From Duganella alba (GTDB lineage: Bacteria > Pseudomonadota > Gammaproteobacteria > Burkholderiales > Burkholderiaceae_D): a stretch of 64,000 nucleotides of DNA. The notes below the pieces were generated by a model. It made no database searches and was not told the origin of the DNA. It saw only the letters and a list, made by a program, of their open reading frames with translations. The position numbers and the translations under genes were made by a program. Positions 12,701 to 19,495 of the stretch are shown piece after piece. The stretch is from contig NZ_WKJN01000002.1 in NCBI RefSeq assembly GCF_009674495.1, forward strand, positions 1-64,000, given 5' to 3'. Within the stretch, counting starts at the first letter, position 1. Each line of letters starts with the position of its first letter.

Positions 12701-12877
12701 CAGCTGCGCCGGCGCGCTGCCGTCCAGCGTGGCGGTGACGGTCACGATCGGCAGTTCGATGTCCGGGAAGTCCTGCACCGGATTGGCCTTGTAGGCCAGG
12801 AAGCCGGCCAGCGAGAGCAATGCAAACAGCATGATCGCCGGGATCGGGTTCCTGATGGAGAGGGCGGAGAAGTTCAT
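9743..12877 (-). CDS. RND multidrug efflux permease (HAE1/AcrB family)
   Basis: This 1044-residue inner-membrane pump has the normal length for the family. It opens MNFSALSIRNPIPAIMLF, followed by the first large periplasmic loop. The proton-relay Asp pair is in VLVDDAIVEIENIERHL, and the transmembrane Lys is in GIVTKNSILLVDYA. The conserved Arg and Thr are in RSRPILMTTIAMGAGMMPLALG, which is also typical. AAGGA precedes the ATG. It is third in the minus-strand operon (channel, adaptor, pump, GyrI-like protein), 9 bp after the adaptor stop. The likely role is proton-driven export of drugs or detergents from the periplasm. The 801-residue plus-strand frame inside it is a shadow. Confidence 0.95.
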   Translation of the reverse strand: MNFSALSIRNPIPAIMLFALLSLAGFLAYKANPVQDFPDIELPIVTVTATLDGSAPAQLETEVTRKIEDSVATLQGIKNIYSTVLDGVSTTTVEFILEKNISDAVNDVRDAVARVKADMPAELRDPSVTKATTAGRVVLTFTAAASQAPGEKPDSQELSWFVDNNVAKRLLAVPGVGAVKRVGGVYREIRVELDDARMAALRVSALDVSRQLHLVQKEAPGGRGDISGAEQSVRTIATVKTAAELAAIDLPLTDGRRVRLDQVATVTDTVSEPRAVALQDGVPVIGFEIFRTKGASEVAVAKGARAAIEELQKNNPKVALKQVIDNAHPVEENFDGSMELLYEGAILAVLVVWWFLRDWRATLVAAAALPLSVMPAFLGIYLFGYTLNTVTLLSLALVVGVLVDDAIVEIENIERHLRMGKTPMEAALEAADEIGMAVIATTFALVAVFLPTAFMSGIPGLFFKQFGWTAVIAVLASLVVARLLTPMMAAYILKPTAHREDKDGWLMSRYIRVMRWCLKNRLVTAIAAAVFFVCSIMLVGLLPTGFVPAADRAQTQINLELPPGSTLAETSVVAERARLAAMQVKGIKSVFSSIGGGSSGDAFAPGAAAEARSAVLTLTTVHRTDRKESIADLEALIRHKLDAIPGARFKVGPPDNGVKMQLVLRSEDPVALKEAAQKAERELRTLKGVGNVRSTASLVRPEIIVTPDFAKAADLGVTANAIGQTVRVATAGDYDTDLTKMNLPERQVPIRVKLPDAVRADLDAIGRLTVPGKNGPVLLATVADITMESGPAQINRLNRSRNVTLEVELGKRALGEVNSEARALPSLKNLPPSVKIAELGDTQEMASLFASFGLAMLIGVLCIYCVLVLLFKDFMQPATILAALPLSIGGAFVALLVTRSALSMPSMIGLIMLMGIVTKNSILLVDYAILARQEGMGRFEALVDACHKRSRPILMTTIAMGAGMMPLALGWGADPSFRSPMAITVIGGLITSTLLSLLVVPAVFTYVDDFEHWLQRMLRKLRRQPAAGQDDQGDIHEVRNQRIA

Positions 12878-12886
12878 GGACTGTCC

Positions 12887-13996
12887 TTAGTTGGCGACGA
12901 CATTGACCAGGTCGCCGTCGTTGAGGAAGCCGGCGCCGCGCACGACGATCTGGGTGTCGGTCTTCAGGCCGCCCAGCACTTCGATGCGGTCGCCCAGGCG
13001 GCGGCCCGGCTGCACCTTGATCTGGCTGACGTGCCTGTCGGCGTTGAGGCTGAACACGAAGCTGAAGCCGTCGCGCACGACGATGGCCTGCTGCGGCACG
13101 GTCATGGCGTCCGACGCGCCAAGCTGGAACTGGCCGCTGGCGAACATGCCGGCCTTGAACGGCGCGTTCTGGCTGGCGGCGCTTTGCGGCAGGTCGACGT
13201 AGACCAGCGCGGAGCGGGTTTGCGGATCGACGGTGGGCGCGATCATGCGTACCTTGCCGGTGACTTCGCTGCCGTTGGCGGCTTTGACCACGGCGCTGAT
13301 GCCGGGCTTGAGGTTGCGCAGGTCGGCCGCGACGACTTCGGCGCGCCATTCGAGGCGGCCCTGGCGGATCATGCGGAACAGTTCCGTGCCGGCGCCGGAG
13401 ACCGCGCCGACGGTGGCGGTGCGGGCAGAGATGACGCCGCTGTCCGGGGCCACGACCCTGGTGTATTTCAGGCGCAGTTGCTGGCTCGCCAGCGCGGCCT
13501 TGGCCGAGGCGATGCGGGCGTTGGCGGTTTGTTCGGCGGTGTTGTATTGGCTGATCTGCTGCGCGCTCAGGGCGCCGGAGTTTTGCAGCGTGCGGGCACG
13601 GGCGGCGTTGGCGGCTGCGTCGGCGGCGTTGGCTTCGGCTTCGTGCACGGTGGCCTGGGCTTGCGCCAGGTCGGCGTTGACGGTGTCGGCCGAGAAGACG
13701 GCCAGCACTTCGCCGGCCTTGACGACGTCGCCGACGTTGACGCGCACTTCGGTCAGGCGCAGGCCGTTCGATTCGCTGGAGACGCTGGCTTCCTGCCAGG
13801 CGGCGACGTTGCCGTTGGCGGCCAGTTTGATCGGCAGGCTGGCGGCGCTCGGTTTGGTCACGGTGACCGTCAGCGCGGCTTTCGGCGCTTCAAGTTTTTT
13901 GTCGTCGGCGGCTTGGGAGTAGGCGGAGATGCCGGCGGCTGCCACGGCAAAAGCCGCTGCCAGAAGGTAGGCGAGTGGTTTGAGTTTGGTTTTCAT
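12887..13996 (-). CDS. RND periplasmic adaptor (membrane fusion protein)
   Basis: This 369-residue adaptor has an N-terminal signal or anchor (MKTKLKPLAYLLAAAFAVAA). After that come a lipoyl half (ASVSSESNGLRLTEVRVNVGD), an Ala/Gln-rich alpha-hairpin, the second lipoyl half (VVAPDSGVISARTATVG) and beta-barrel and membrane-proximal domains. It couples the RND pump to the outer-membrane channel. It starts 16 bp after the channel gene and ends 9 bp before the pump gene, so all are probably on one transcript. No lipobox Cys is seen, so it is probably held by its N-terminal helix. Confidence 0.92.
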   Translation of the reverse strand: MKTKLKPLAYLLAAAFAVAAAGISAYSQAADDKKLEAPKAALTVTVTKPSAASLPIKLAANGNVAAWQEASVSSESNGLRLTEVRVNVGDVVKAGEVLAVFSADTVNADLAQAQATVHEAEANAADAAANAARARTLQNSGALSAQQISQYNTAEQTANARIASAKAALASQQLRLKYTRVVAPDSGVISARTATVGAVSGAGTELFRMIRQGRLEWRAEVVAADLRNLKPGISAVVKAANGSEVTGKVRMIAPTVDPQTRSALVYVDLPQSAASQNAPFKAGMFASGQFQLGASDAMTVPQQAIVVRDGFSFVFSLNADRHVSQIKVQPGRRLGDRIEVLGGLKTDTQIVVRGAGFLNDGDLVNVVAN

Positions 13997-14012
13997 TATT
14001 TTGGCGGAGAGA

Positions 14013-15416
14013 TTAGTTGGCGGCGGCGAGCGCGGTGGCGGGCGCGGTCCAGCCGCCGCCGGCGGCGCGGTAGAGCGCTACCCATGCTGCGCTGCGTTCG
14101 CGCTGCAGGTTGATGACGGTCTGCTCGGCGGCCAGGCGCGTGCGGCGTGCGTCTTCGAGTTCGAACAGGCTGGCCATGCCGTTCTTGTAGCGGTCATCCA
14201 CGGCGGTGTAGTTGACGCGGTAGCCTTCCAGCGCGGTTTGCGCGTCGCCGGCGCGGGCTGCCGTGCTATCGAGGTTGACCAGCGCCTGTTCGACTTCGCT
14301 GACGGCCTGGCGCACGGTGGCGCGGTAGCTGGTGACGGCGGCGTCATAGCGCGCATTGGCGGAATCGACGTTGGCGCGGCGGCGGCCGGCGTCGAATACG
14401 GGCACCGAGATGGCGACCGGGCCGATGGTCCAGGTGTCGGTGCTGGTGCTGTCGCCGGCGGCGCGGAAGTTGGCCACGCCCACGGAGCCGGACAAGGTCA
14501 GGCGCGGATAACGCTGCGCCTGGGCGTTGCCGACATCGGCGCTGGCCGCCGCCACTTCGCGTTCAGCGGTGAACACGTCCGGCCGCTGGCTCAAGGTCTG
14601 CGCCGGCAGCGCGGGAATGGCGATTGCCGGTGCGGCGGCCTGCACGGCCGTGCCAAGCTTCTGGCGCAGTTCCGGTTCGGTGAAGGCGGTCAGCGCGGAC
14701 AGCACCTTGACGTCGACGTCGCAGGCGGCGCGCTGGGCGATGTAGCGGCTGTTGCCGTCGGCGGCGCTGGCGCGGGCCAGGGCCAGGCTGGCGGGCGACT
14801 GGAAGCCGGCCGTGGCGCTCAGTTCCGTCAGGCGCGCCGTGTCGGCACGCGACAGCGCGTCCTGTCTGGCGACCGCCAGCAGTTGCTCGCAGGCGCGTAG
14901 GCCGTAGTACTGGTTCGCCACTTCCGCCGCAACGGAAACGCGCGCATCATGCCAGCCGGCGTGCGCGCTTTCCAGACGCGCCTGCGCCGCATCGCGCGCG
15001 GCGCGGTTGGCGCCGAACAGATCGACCTCCCACGACGCGTTCAGCGCCGCCTGTGAGGTGGTCCCCATCGGCAGCGCCGACTGCTGGTTGGAGCGGTTGA
15101 TGCTGGCCGCCGCATCGACGTTCGGCGCCAACGCGGCCCCGGCCGCCACCCGTTCCGCGCGCGACTGCGCAATGCGCGACGCCGCCGACGCCACCGTCGG
15201 ACTGGCCGACTGCGCCGACTCGATCAACTGCACCAGCAAGCCATCCGCCTGGCCGCGCCACCACGCGGCGAGATCGGCCTGGCTGCCATTGTGCGGCAGC
15301 GGCGCCTGCCACTGCTGCGGCGCCAGCGGATCGACGTGCGCCGCCGGTCCCTGTACCGCACAGGCGCTCAGCATCGCCGCGACAGCCAGCGGCGTCGCGC
15401 GTAAAAAAAGTCTCAT
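14013..15416 (-). CDS. Outer-membrane efflux lipoprotein, NodT family (RND operon)
   Basis: This 467-residue channel starts at MRLFLRATPL with AGGGAAAG upstream; the longer frame to 15521 lacks a ribosome site and crosses a terminator. The lipoprotein signal ends in LSAC (about residue 18). Two outer-membrane-efflux repeats follow, with the signature AQTLSQRPDVFTAEREVAAA in the middle. It is the first gene of the RND operon. It is only a distant paralogue of the NodT-type channel at 7.9-9.3 kb, so the two pumps have their own exits. Confidence 0.93.
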   Translation of the reverse strand: MRLFLRATPLAVAAMLSACAVQGPAAHVDPLAPQQWQAPLPHNGSQADLAAWWRGQADGLLVQLIESAQSASPTVASAASRIAQSRAERVAAGAALAPNVDAAASINRSNQQSALPMGTTSQAALNASWEVDLFGANRAARDAAQARLESAHAGWHDARVSVAAEVANQYYGLRACEQLLAVARQDALSRADTARLTELSATAGFQSPASLALARASAADGNSRYIAQRAACDVDVKVLSALTAFTEPELRQKLGTAVQAAAPAIAIPALPAQTLSQRPDVFTAEREVAAASADVGNAQAQRYPRLTLSGSVGVANFRAAGDSTSTDTWTIGPVAISVPVFDAGRRRANVDSANARYDAAVTSYRATVRQAVSEVEQALVNLDSTAARAGDAQTALEGYRVNYTAVDDRYKNGMASLFELEDARRTRLAAEQTVINLQRERSAAWVALYRAAGGGWTAPATALAAAN

Positions 15417-15519
15417 GCTTTCCCTTGTTGAAGTGTGGATTTTCCGCCAGCGCCAAGCGGTGCAGGCTGTTGCGGAGATGTAGACGTTGGCCGGCGGTAA
15501 ATATTGCAAATGCACAGGC

Positions 15520-15550
15520 AAAAAAAAACCCGCTGCCAGTGGCGCGGGTT
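15520..15550 (-). terminator. Rho-independent terminator of the receiver-histidine kinase gene
   Basis: On the minus strand a 7-bp stem AACCCGC/GCGGGTT with a 10-base loop is followed directly by nine T. It lies 126 bases beyond the stop of the kinase gene and 104 bases upstream of the RND operon start. It therefore separates the two minus-strand units. Confidence 0.85.
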
Positions 15551-15675
15551 GAATTCCAATGTTCAGCGAACGGATTGGAGGAGACAGTTCAAACTATACC
15601 CCTCTTTATGTTGCAGTGCAATACCGTAGAATTACGTTGTCATTTTAGTCATCTTCGAAAAAACTTAAACGCCGA

Positions 15676-17040
15676 TCACGCACTTTTGGCCGGCAAAGCC
15701 AGCGTGAAGGTGCTGCCGTGGCCGAAATCGCTGTTGAAGAACAGCGAGCCGCCGATCAGGTTGGCCAGGTTCTGGCACAGGTACAGGCCCAGGCCGGCGC
15801 CTTCGGCGTGGCGCGTCGACGTCGAGTCCAGCTGCGAGAAGGCCTGGAACAGCTTGGCCTGGTCTTCCTCGCGGATGCCGGCGCCGCTGTCGGCCACCGA
15901 GAATTCGATCATCGGCGTCTGGCCTTCGCCGCTGCGCTGCGCCAGCGTCACGCGCACGGTGCCGGTTTCGGTGAACTTGATGGCGTTGTTGCCGAGGTTG
16001 AGCAGGATCTGCGTCAGCGCGCGGCGGTCGGTTTCCAGCACGATGGCGGGATCGGCCAGGTCCATCTCCAGCGCCAGGTTCTTTTGCACGGCCAGCGGAC
16101 GCAGTGTGTCCACCACGTCCTTGACCACTTCCTGGCACTGCACGGTTTCCAGCTCCAGCGTGACCTTGCCGGCTTCGATCTTGGCCACGTCGAGAATGTC
16201 GTTGATCAGCGAGAGCAGGTGGCGCGCGCTGGTGCGGATGGTGTTGAGCTGCTTGTCCTGCTCCGGCGTCAGCGGGCCCGGTAGCTTCATCAGCAGCGCG
16301 CCGGTGAAGCCGATGATGGCGTTCAGCGGCGTGCGCAGTTCGTGCGACATATTGGCGATGAAGGCCGACTTCATGCGGCTTGCCTCGGCCAGTTCCAGGT
16401 TCTTCAGCGCGATTTCGCGGTTGATGGTTTCCAGCTCGCCGGCGTGGTGCGCCAGCCGCATATTCAGCTCGATCACCTGGCGCTCGCGCGCTTGCAATTC
16501 GCTATTGACCTGTACCGCCTGTTCGTAGGTGGAGATCAGCAGGTCAAGGATTTGCTGGCGGTCGGCGTTGATGAAGTGCTTTTGCTCGCCCAGGTACAGG
16601 GCGATGCCGATCTCCATGTTCTGGTTCTTGCGCAGCTTCTGGTTCATCAGCATGTGGCCGATGCGGTTCAGCAGATAGTCTTCCGCATACGGCTTGCGGA
16701 TGAAGTTATCGGCGCCGCATTCGATGCCGCGGATGATGTCCTTCGGGTCCATCAGCGAGGTGACCAGTATCACCGGGATGTCGCGCAGTTCCGGGTCGGC
16801 CTTAATGGCGCGGCACAGCGTGTAGCCGTCCATCTCCGGCATGACGATGTCCGACAGCACCAGGTGCGGCTTGCGTTCGCGGATGGCCTCCAGCGCCAGG
16901 CGGCCGTTGGGCGCCACGCGCGCGCCGTAGCGCATCGACTGGATCAGGCGGCGCAGACGTTCGGCCTGGGTGGGACTGTCTTCGACAATCAGTATTTCGA
17001 TTTCATCGGGCTGTATTTCGTAACTGGTGTCCACAGACAA
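15676..17040 (-). CDS. Receiver-histidine kinase hybrid (inverted domain order)
   Basis: This 454-residue cytoplasmic protein begins with a receiver domain (acid residues E20 and D21, phospho-acceptor D64 in LSDIVMPEMDGY, T94, K115 in IRKP). It continues with a short coiled coil (about 170-225), then a HisKA domain (H233 in MSHELRTPLNAI) and an HATPase domain with NNAIKF, DSGAGI and GAGLGL boxes. There is no membrane segment, so it must receive its input from a partner kinase or from a binding protein. No cognate output protein is adjacent; the nearest downstream gene on this strand is the efflux operon, separated by a terminator. The 2OG-dioxygenase gene lies upstream, 49 bp away in the same direction. 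Confidence 0.93.
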   Translation of the reverse strand: MSVDTSYEIQPDEIEILIVEDSPTQAERLRRLIQSMRYGARVAPNGRLALEAIRERKPHLVLSDIVMPEMDGYTLCRAIKADPELRDIPVILVTSLMDPKDIIRGIECGADNFIRKPYAEDYLLNRIGHMLMNQKLRKNQNMEIGIALYLGEQKHFINADRQQILDLLISTYEQAVQVNSELQARERQVIELNMRLAHHAGELETINREIALKNLELAEASRMKSAFIANMSHELRTPLNAIIGFTGALLMKLPGPLTPEQDKQLNTIRTSARHLLSLINDILDVAKIEAGKVTLELETVQCQEVVKDVVDTLRPLAVQKNLALEMDLADPAIVLETDRRALTQILLNLGNNAIKFTETGTVRVTLAQRSGEGQTPMIEFSVADSGAGIREEDQAKLFQAFSQLDSTSTRHAEGAGLGLYLCQNLANLIGGSLFFNSDFGHGSTFTLALPAKSA

Positions 17041-17089
17041 CCCTCCTGGCGCATTTTGTTAGCAGCACAAACTATATCGGATTACCCCT

Positions 17090-17830
17090 TCAAGGGGAAG
17101 TTTCCTGTCCCTGGAAGGCGCGCGCGCGCCAGGTCAGCACCAGCGTATCGCGGTGGCCGTGTTGCGCCAGCGGCTGGATCGGAGTGGATTCATGAATGAC
17201 AGTTGCGTCATCGAGCAGCAGCATGGTCCACGGCGCGGTCATGGTGAAGCGCTTGCCGTTCGGGCCATCGGCCTCGAACACGCGCGTTTCGCCGCCCTTG
17301 ATGCCGTCGCGCGCGATCAGGATCACGGCGACGAAATCGACGCCGTCACGGTGCGCGCCTTCCGGCGTCGGGCGGCCGATGCCGTCGGTGGTGTCGATGC
17401 GGAACTGGTGCGCTTCAACGTACCAGGGGGCGTCGGTGCCGCGCGCCTGGCTGCATACCTGGCCGATGGCGGTGACCAGCGCCGGCCAGGCCTGCTGCGT
17501 CACGGTGGCCGGCAGCACCGGCTCGAACAGGCGGTTCATGCCGCCGTGCAGGGCGTTGTATTCGAGCGGCTGCCAGTGCGCGCGGTGCGGCGTCTGCGTC
17601 AGGTGGCTGCCTTCCTGGATGAAGCAGGAATGGCGGCGACGGCGATAGCGGCCGCCGTCCTTCAGGTATTTGTCCGGTTCCAGTGCGTTCCAGCTGGGGA
17701 TCAGGGCGTCGAGGGCGGCCAGCGGCAGGCCGGCCAGCGCCGCCACGTCCTGCGGTTGCAGCAGCGCGTAACCATCGTCGCGCAGCGCCGCGACGGCATC
17801 GGCCAGCGGCGTGAAAATAGGAGTCGTCAT
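17090..17830 (-). CDS. 2-oxoglutarate/Fe(II) dioxygenase family protein (PF10014-like)
   Basis: This 246-residue soluble protein carries the Fe-binding HxD in EGAHRDGVDFV (about residue 160) and a distal His in DATVIHESTPI. A possible 2-oxoglutarate-binding Arg lies near the C-terminus (GHRDTLVLTWRAR). The family (2OG-Fe dioxygenase, which includes free L-isoleucine 4-hydroxylase) hydroxylates small molecules such as amino acids; the substrate here is unknown. It is 3 bp downstream of the OhrR-like regulator gene and so probably shares its promoter. A short hairpin (17085-17097) overlaps the stop codon, without a T-run. Confidence 0.8.
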   Translation of the reverse strand: MTTPIFTPLADAVAALRDDGYALLQPQDVAALAGLPLAALDALIPSWNALEPDKYLKDGGRYRRRRHSCFIQEGSHLTQTPHRAHWQPLEYNALHGGMNRLFEPVLPATVTQQAWPALVTAIGQVCSQARGTDAPWYVEAHQFRIDTTDGIGRPTPEGAHRDGVDFVAVILIARDGIKGGETRVFEADGPNGKRFTMTAPWTMLLLDDATVIHESTPIQPLAQHGHRDTLVLTWRARAFQGQETSP

Positions 17831-17833
17831 GTT

Positions 17834-18292
17834 TTAAGCGGCGGATGCCATCAGGCTGGAACGCAATTCATCGAGCTGTTGTTTCATGCCCACGACCTGG
17901 TCCAGCGTGCAGTGCGTGGCTTGCAGGATGGAGGGCGGCAGCTTGGCCGCTTCGTGGCGCAGGGCGTCGCCGTGCGGCGTCAGCTTGATGATGACCTGGC
18001 GCTCGTCGTTGGCGGCGCGGGTGCGCGTCAGCAGCTCGGCCGCTTCCATACGCTTGAGCAGGGGCGTCAGCGTGGCCGAGTCGAGGAACAGTCGTTCGCC
18101 CACTTCCGACACGGTCAGTTCGTTTTTCTCCCACAGCACCATCATCACGAGGTACTGGGAGTAGGTCAGGCCGAGGCTGCGCAGCAGTTTGCGGTACAGC
18201 TTGCTCATCGCCAGCGAGGTCGAATACAGGGCGAAGCACAGCTGCTGGTCCAGCTGCGGGACGGCGGAGTTGGGGAGTGTTTGCGTTTCCAT
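17834..18292 (-). CDS. ohrR: MarR-family regulator, OhrR-like peroxide sensor
   Basis: This 152-residue winged-helix repressor has the OhrR hallmark [12 protein letters not shown] near its N-terminus. C19 corresponds to the peroxidatic Cys of OhrR, which is oxidised by organic hydroperoxides and then releases DNA. The DNA-binding region includes [14 protein letters not shown] and [16 protein letters not shown], both highly typical of the family. A palindrome lies 9 bp upstream of its start, so autorepression is likely. The usual partner gene ohr is not adjacent; a 2OG dioxygenase follows instead. Confidence 0.85.
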   Translation of the reverse strand: METQTLPNSAVPQLDQQLCFALYSTSLAMSKLYRKLLRSLGLTYSQYLVMMVLWEKNELTVSEVGERLFLDSATLTPLLKRMEAAELLTRTRAANDERQVIIKLTPHGDALRHEAAKLPPSILQATHCTLDQVVGMKQQLDELRSSLMASAA

Positions 18293-18300
18293 CTTCCCAG

Positions 18301-18318
18301 TATAGGTAGTGCACTATA
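18301..18318. promoter_or_regulatory. Probable OhrR-like operator
   Basis: TATAG and CTATA form an inverted repeat spaced by 8 bp, with the perfect 10-bp palindrome TAGTGCACTA (18307-18316) overlapping it. The site is just upstream of the MarR/OhrR gene and about 90 bp upstream of the divergent HD-GYP gene. It could therefore control either or both. Confidence 0.55.
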
Positions 18319-18407
18319 CAATTGCAAGCTCGCCGGGGAAAAATAGTTTTGGCAGGCAAATCCGCTCGGTTATGATGGTGGAAAGAATTTTCACGGAGCA
18401 GCGGCAG

Positions 18408-19493
18408 ATGAATGTCAAAAAGGCCATCGTACTGATCGTCGATGAAGCTACGGACAACCTGATCCACATGAACGGCATCCTGGAAGATCAGTACGAAGTC
18501 CGGCTGGCCAACAGCGGCCGCGCCGCGCTGGACATCATGCAGCACGTGCCGCGCCCGCACCTGGTGGTGGTGGACGCCGACCTGGCCAACATCGACGGCT
18601 ACAGCGTGTGCCAGCAGCTCAAGTCCAGTCCCGACACCGCCGAAATCCCGGTCATCCTGCTGCAGCGCGAGTCCGACGAGCCGCGCGCCTTCGACCATTG
18701 CGCCGCCGACGTGGTGGCCAAGCCGGTCAACGGCGCCGTGCTGCGCGCGCGCGTCGACACCCATCTGCAGCTGCGCCATTCGCGCGAGCTGCTCAAGCAG
18801 CAGCGCAATCTGCTGGAACACGTGGTGGAAGAGGTCACGGCGGAACTGAGCCAGATGCTCGACGCCATGATCTGGGCGCTGGCGTCGCTGGCCGAGACGC
18901 GCGAATACGAAACCGCCAACCACCTGCGCCGCGTGCAGCACTACGTGTCGGCGCTGGCGCGCCAGCTGCAGACGCACAAGCGCTTCGAGGAGGAACTGAG
19001 CGAGGCCAATATCAAGGCGCTGTTCAAGGCGGCGCCGCTGCACGATATCGGCAAGGTGTCGATTCCGGACGCGATCCTGCTCAAGCCGGACCGCCTGACC
19101 GACGAAGAATTCGAGATCATGAAGAAGCACACGGTGTACGGCCGCGACGCCATCGTCAACGTCGAGAATGCGCTGGGCTACACCAACACCTTCCTGCGCT
19201 ACGCGCGCGAAATCGCCTACTCGCACCAGGAGAAGTACGACGGCTCCGGCTATCCGCAAGGGCTGGCGGGCGATGCGATTCCGATGTCGGCGCGGCTGAT
19301 GGCGGTGGCCGACGTGTATGATGCGCTGATTTCCAGGCGCGTCTACAAGCCGGCCTTCACCCACGAAACGGCGATGGAGATGATACGGCAGGGCAGCGGC
19401 GAGCACTTCGACCCGGACGTGGTCGACGCCATGCTGACGGTGGAGGAGGAATTCATGGCCATCGCCAACCGCTACGGCGATCCGGTCAGCTGA
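18408..19493 (+). CDS. HD-GYP domain response regulator (putative cyclic-di-GMP phosphodiesterase)
   Basis: This 361-residue protein has an N-terminal receiver domain (about 1-120, phospho-acceptor in HLVVVDADLANIDGY) joined by a helix to an HD-GYP domain (about 165-340). HD-GYP motifs are PLHDIGKVSIPD and HQEKYDGSGYPQG. Such RpfG-like proteins hydrolyse cyclic-di-GMP. In the receiver the second acidic-pocket residue is Glu (VDEATDN), and the usual switch Thr/Ser after the fourth strand is replaced (VILLQRESDE), while the Lys (AKPVN) is kept. Signalling may therefore differ from the standard type. The start was chosen at MNVKKAI, which has GGAG 9 bases upstream. The CHASE kinase gene begins 2 bases after its stop, so it is the likely partner. 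Confidence 0.9.
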   Translation: MNVKKAIVLIVDEATDNLIHMNGILEDQYEVRLANSGRAALDIMQHVPRPHLVVVDADLANIDGYSVCQQLKSSPDTAEIPVILLQRESDEPRAFDHCAADVVAKPVNGAVLRARVDTHLQLRHSRELLKQQRNLLEHVVEEVTAELSQMLDAMIWALASLAETREYETANHLRRVQHYVSALARQLQTHKRFEEELSEANIKALFKAAPLHDIGKVSIPDAILLKPDRLTDEEFEIMKKHTVYGRDAIVNVENALGYTNTFLRYAREIAYSHQEKYDGSGYPQGLAGDAIPMSARLMAVADVYDALISRRVYKPAFTHETAMEMIRQGSGEHFDPDVVDAMLTVEEEFMAIANRYGDPVS

Positions 19494-19495
19494 CC

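Noticed and set aside
17085..17097. CCCC/GGGG hairpin as a terminator of the 2OG dioxygenase gene
   Set aside because: It overlaps the stop codon, has a short stem and no T-run.
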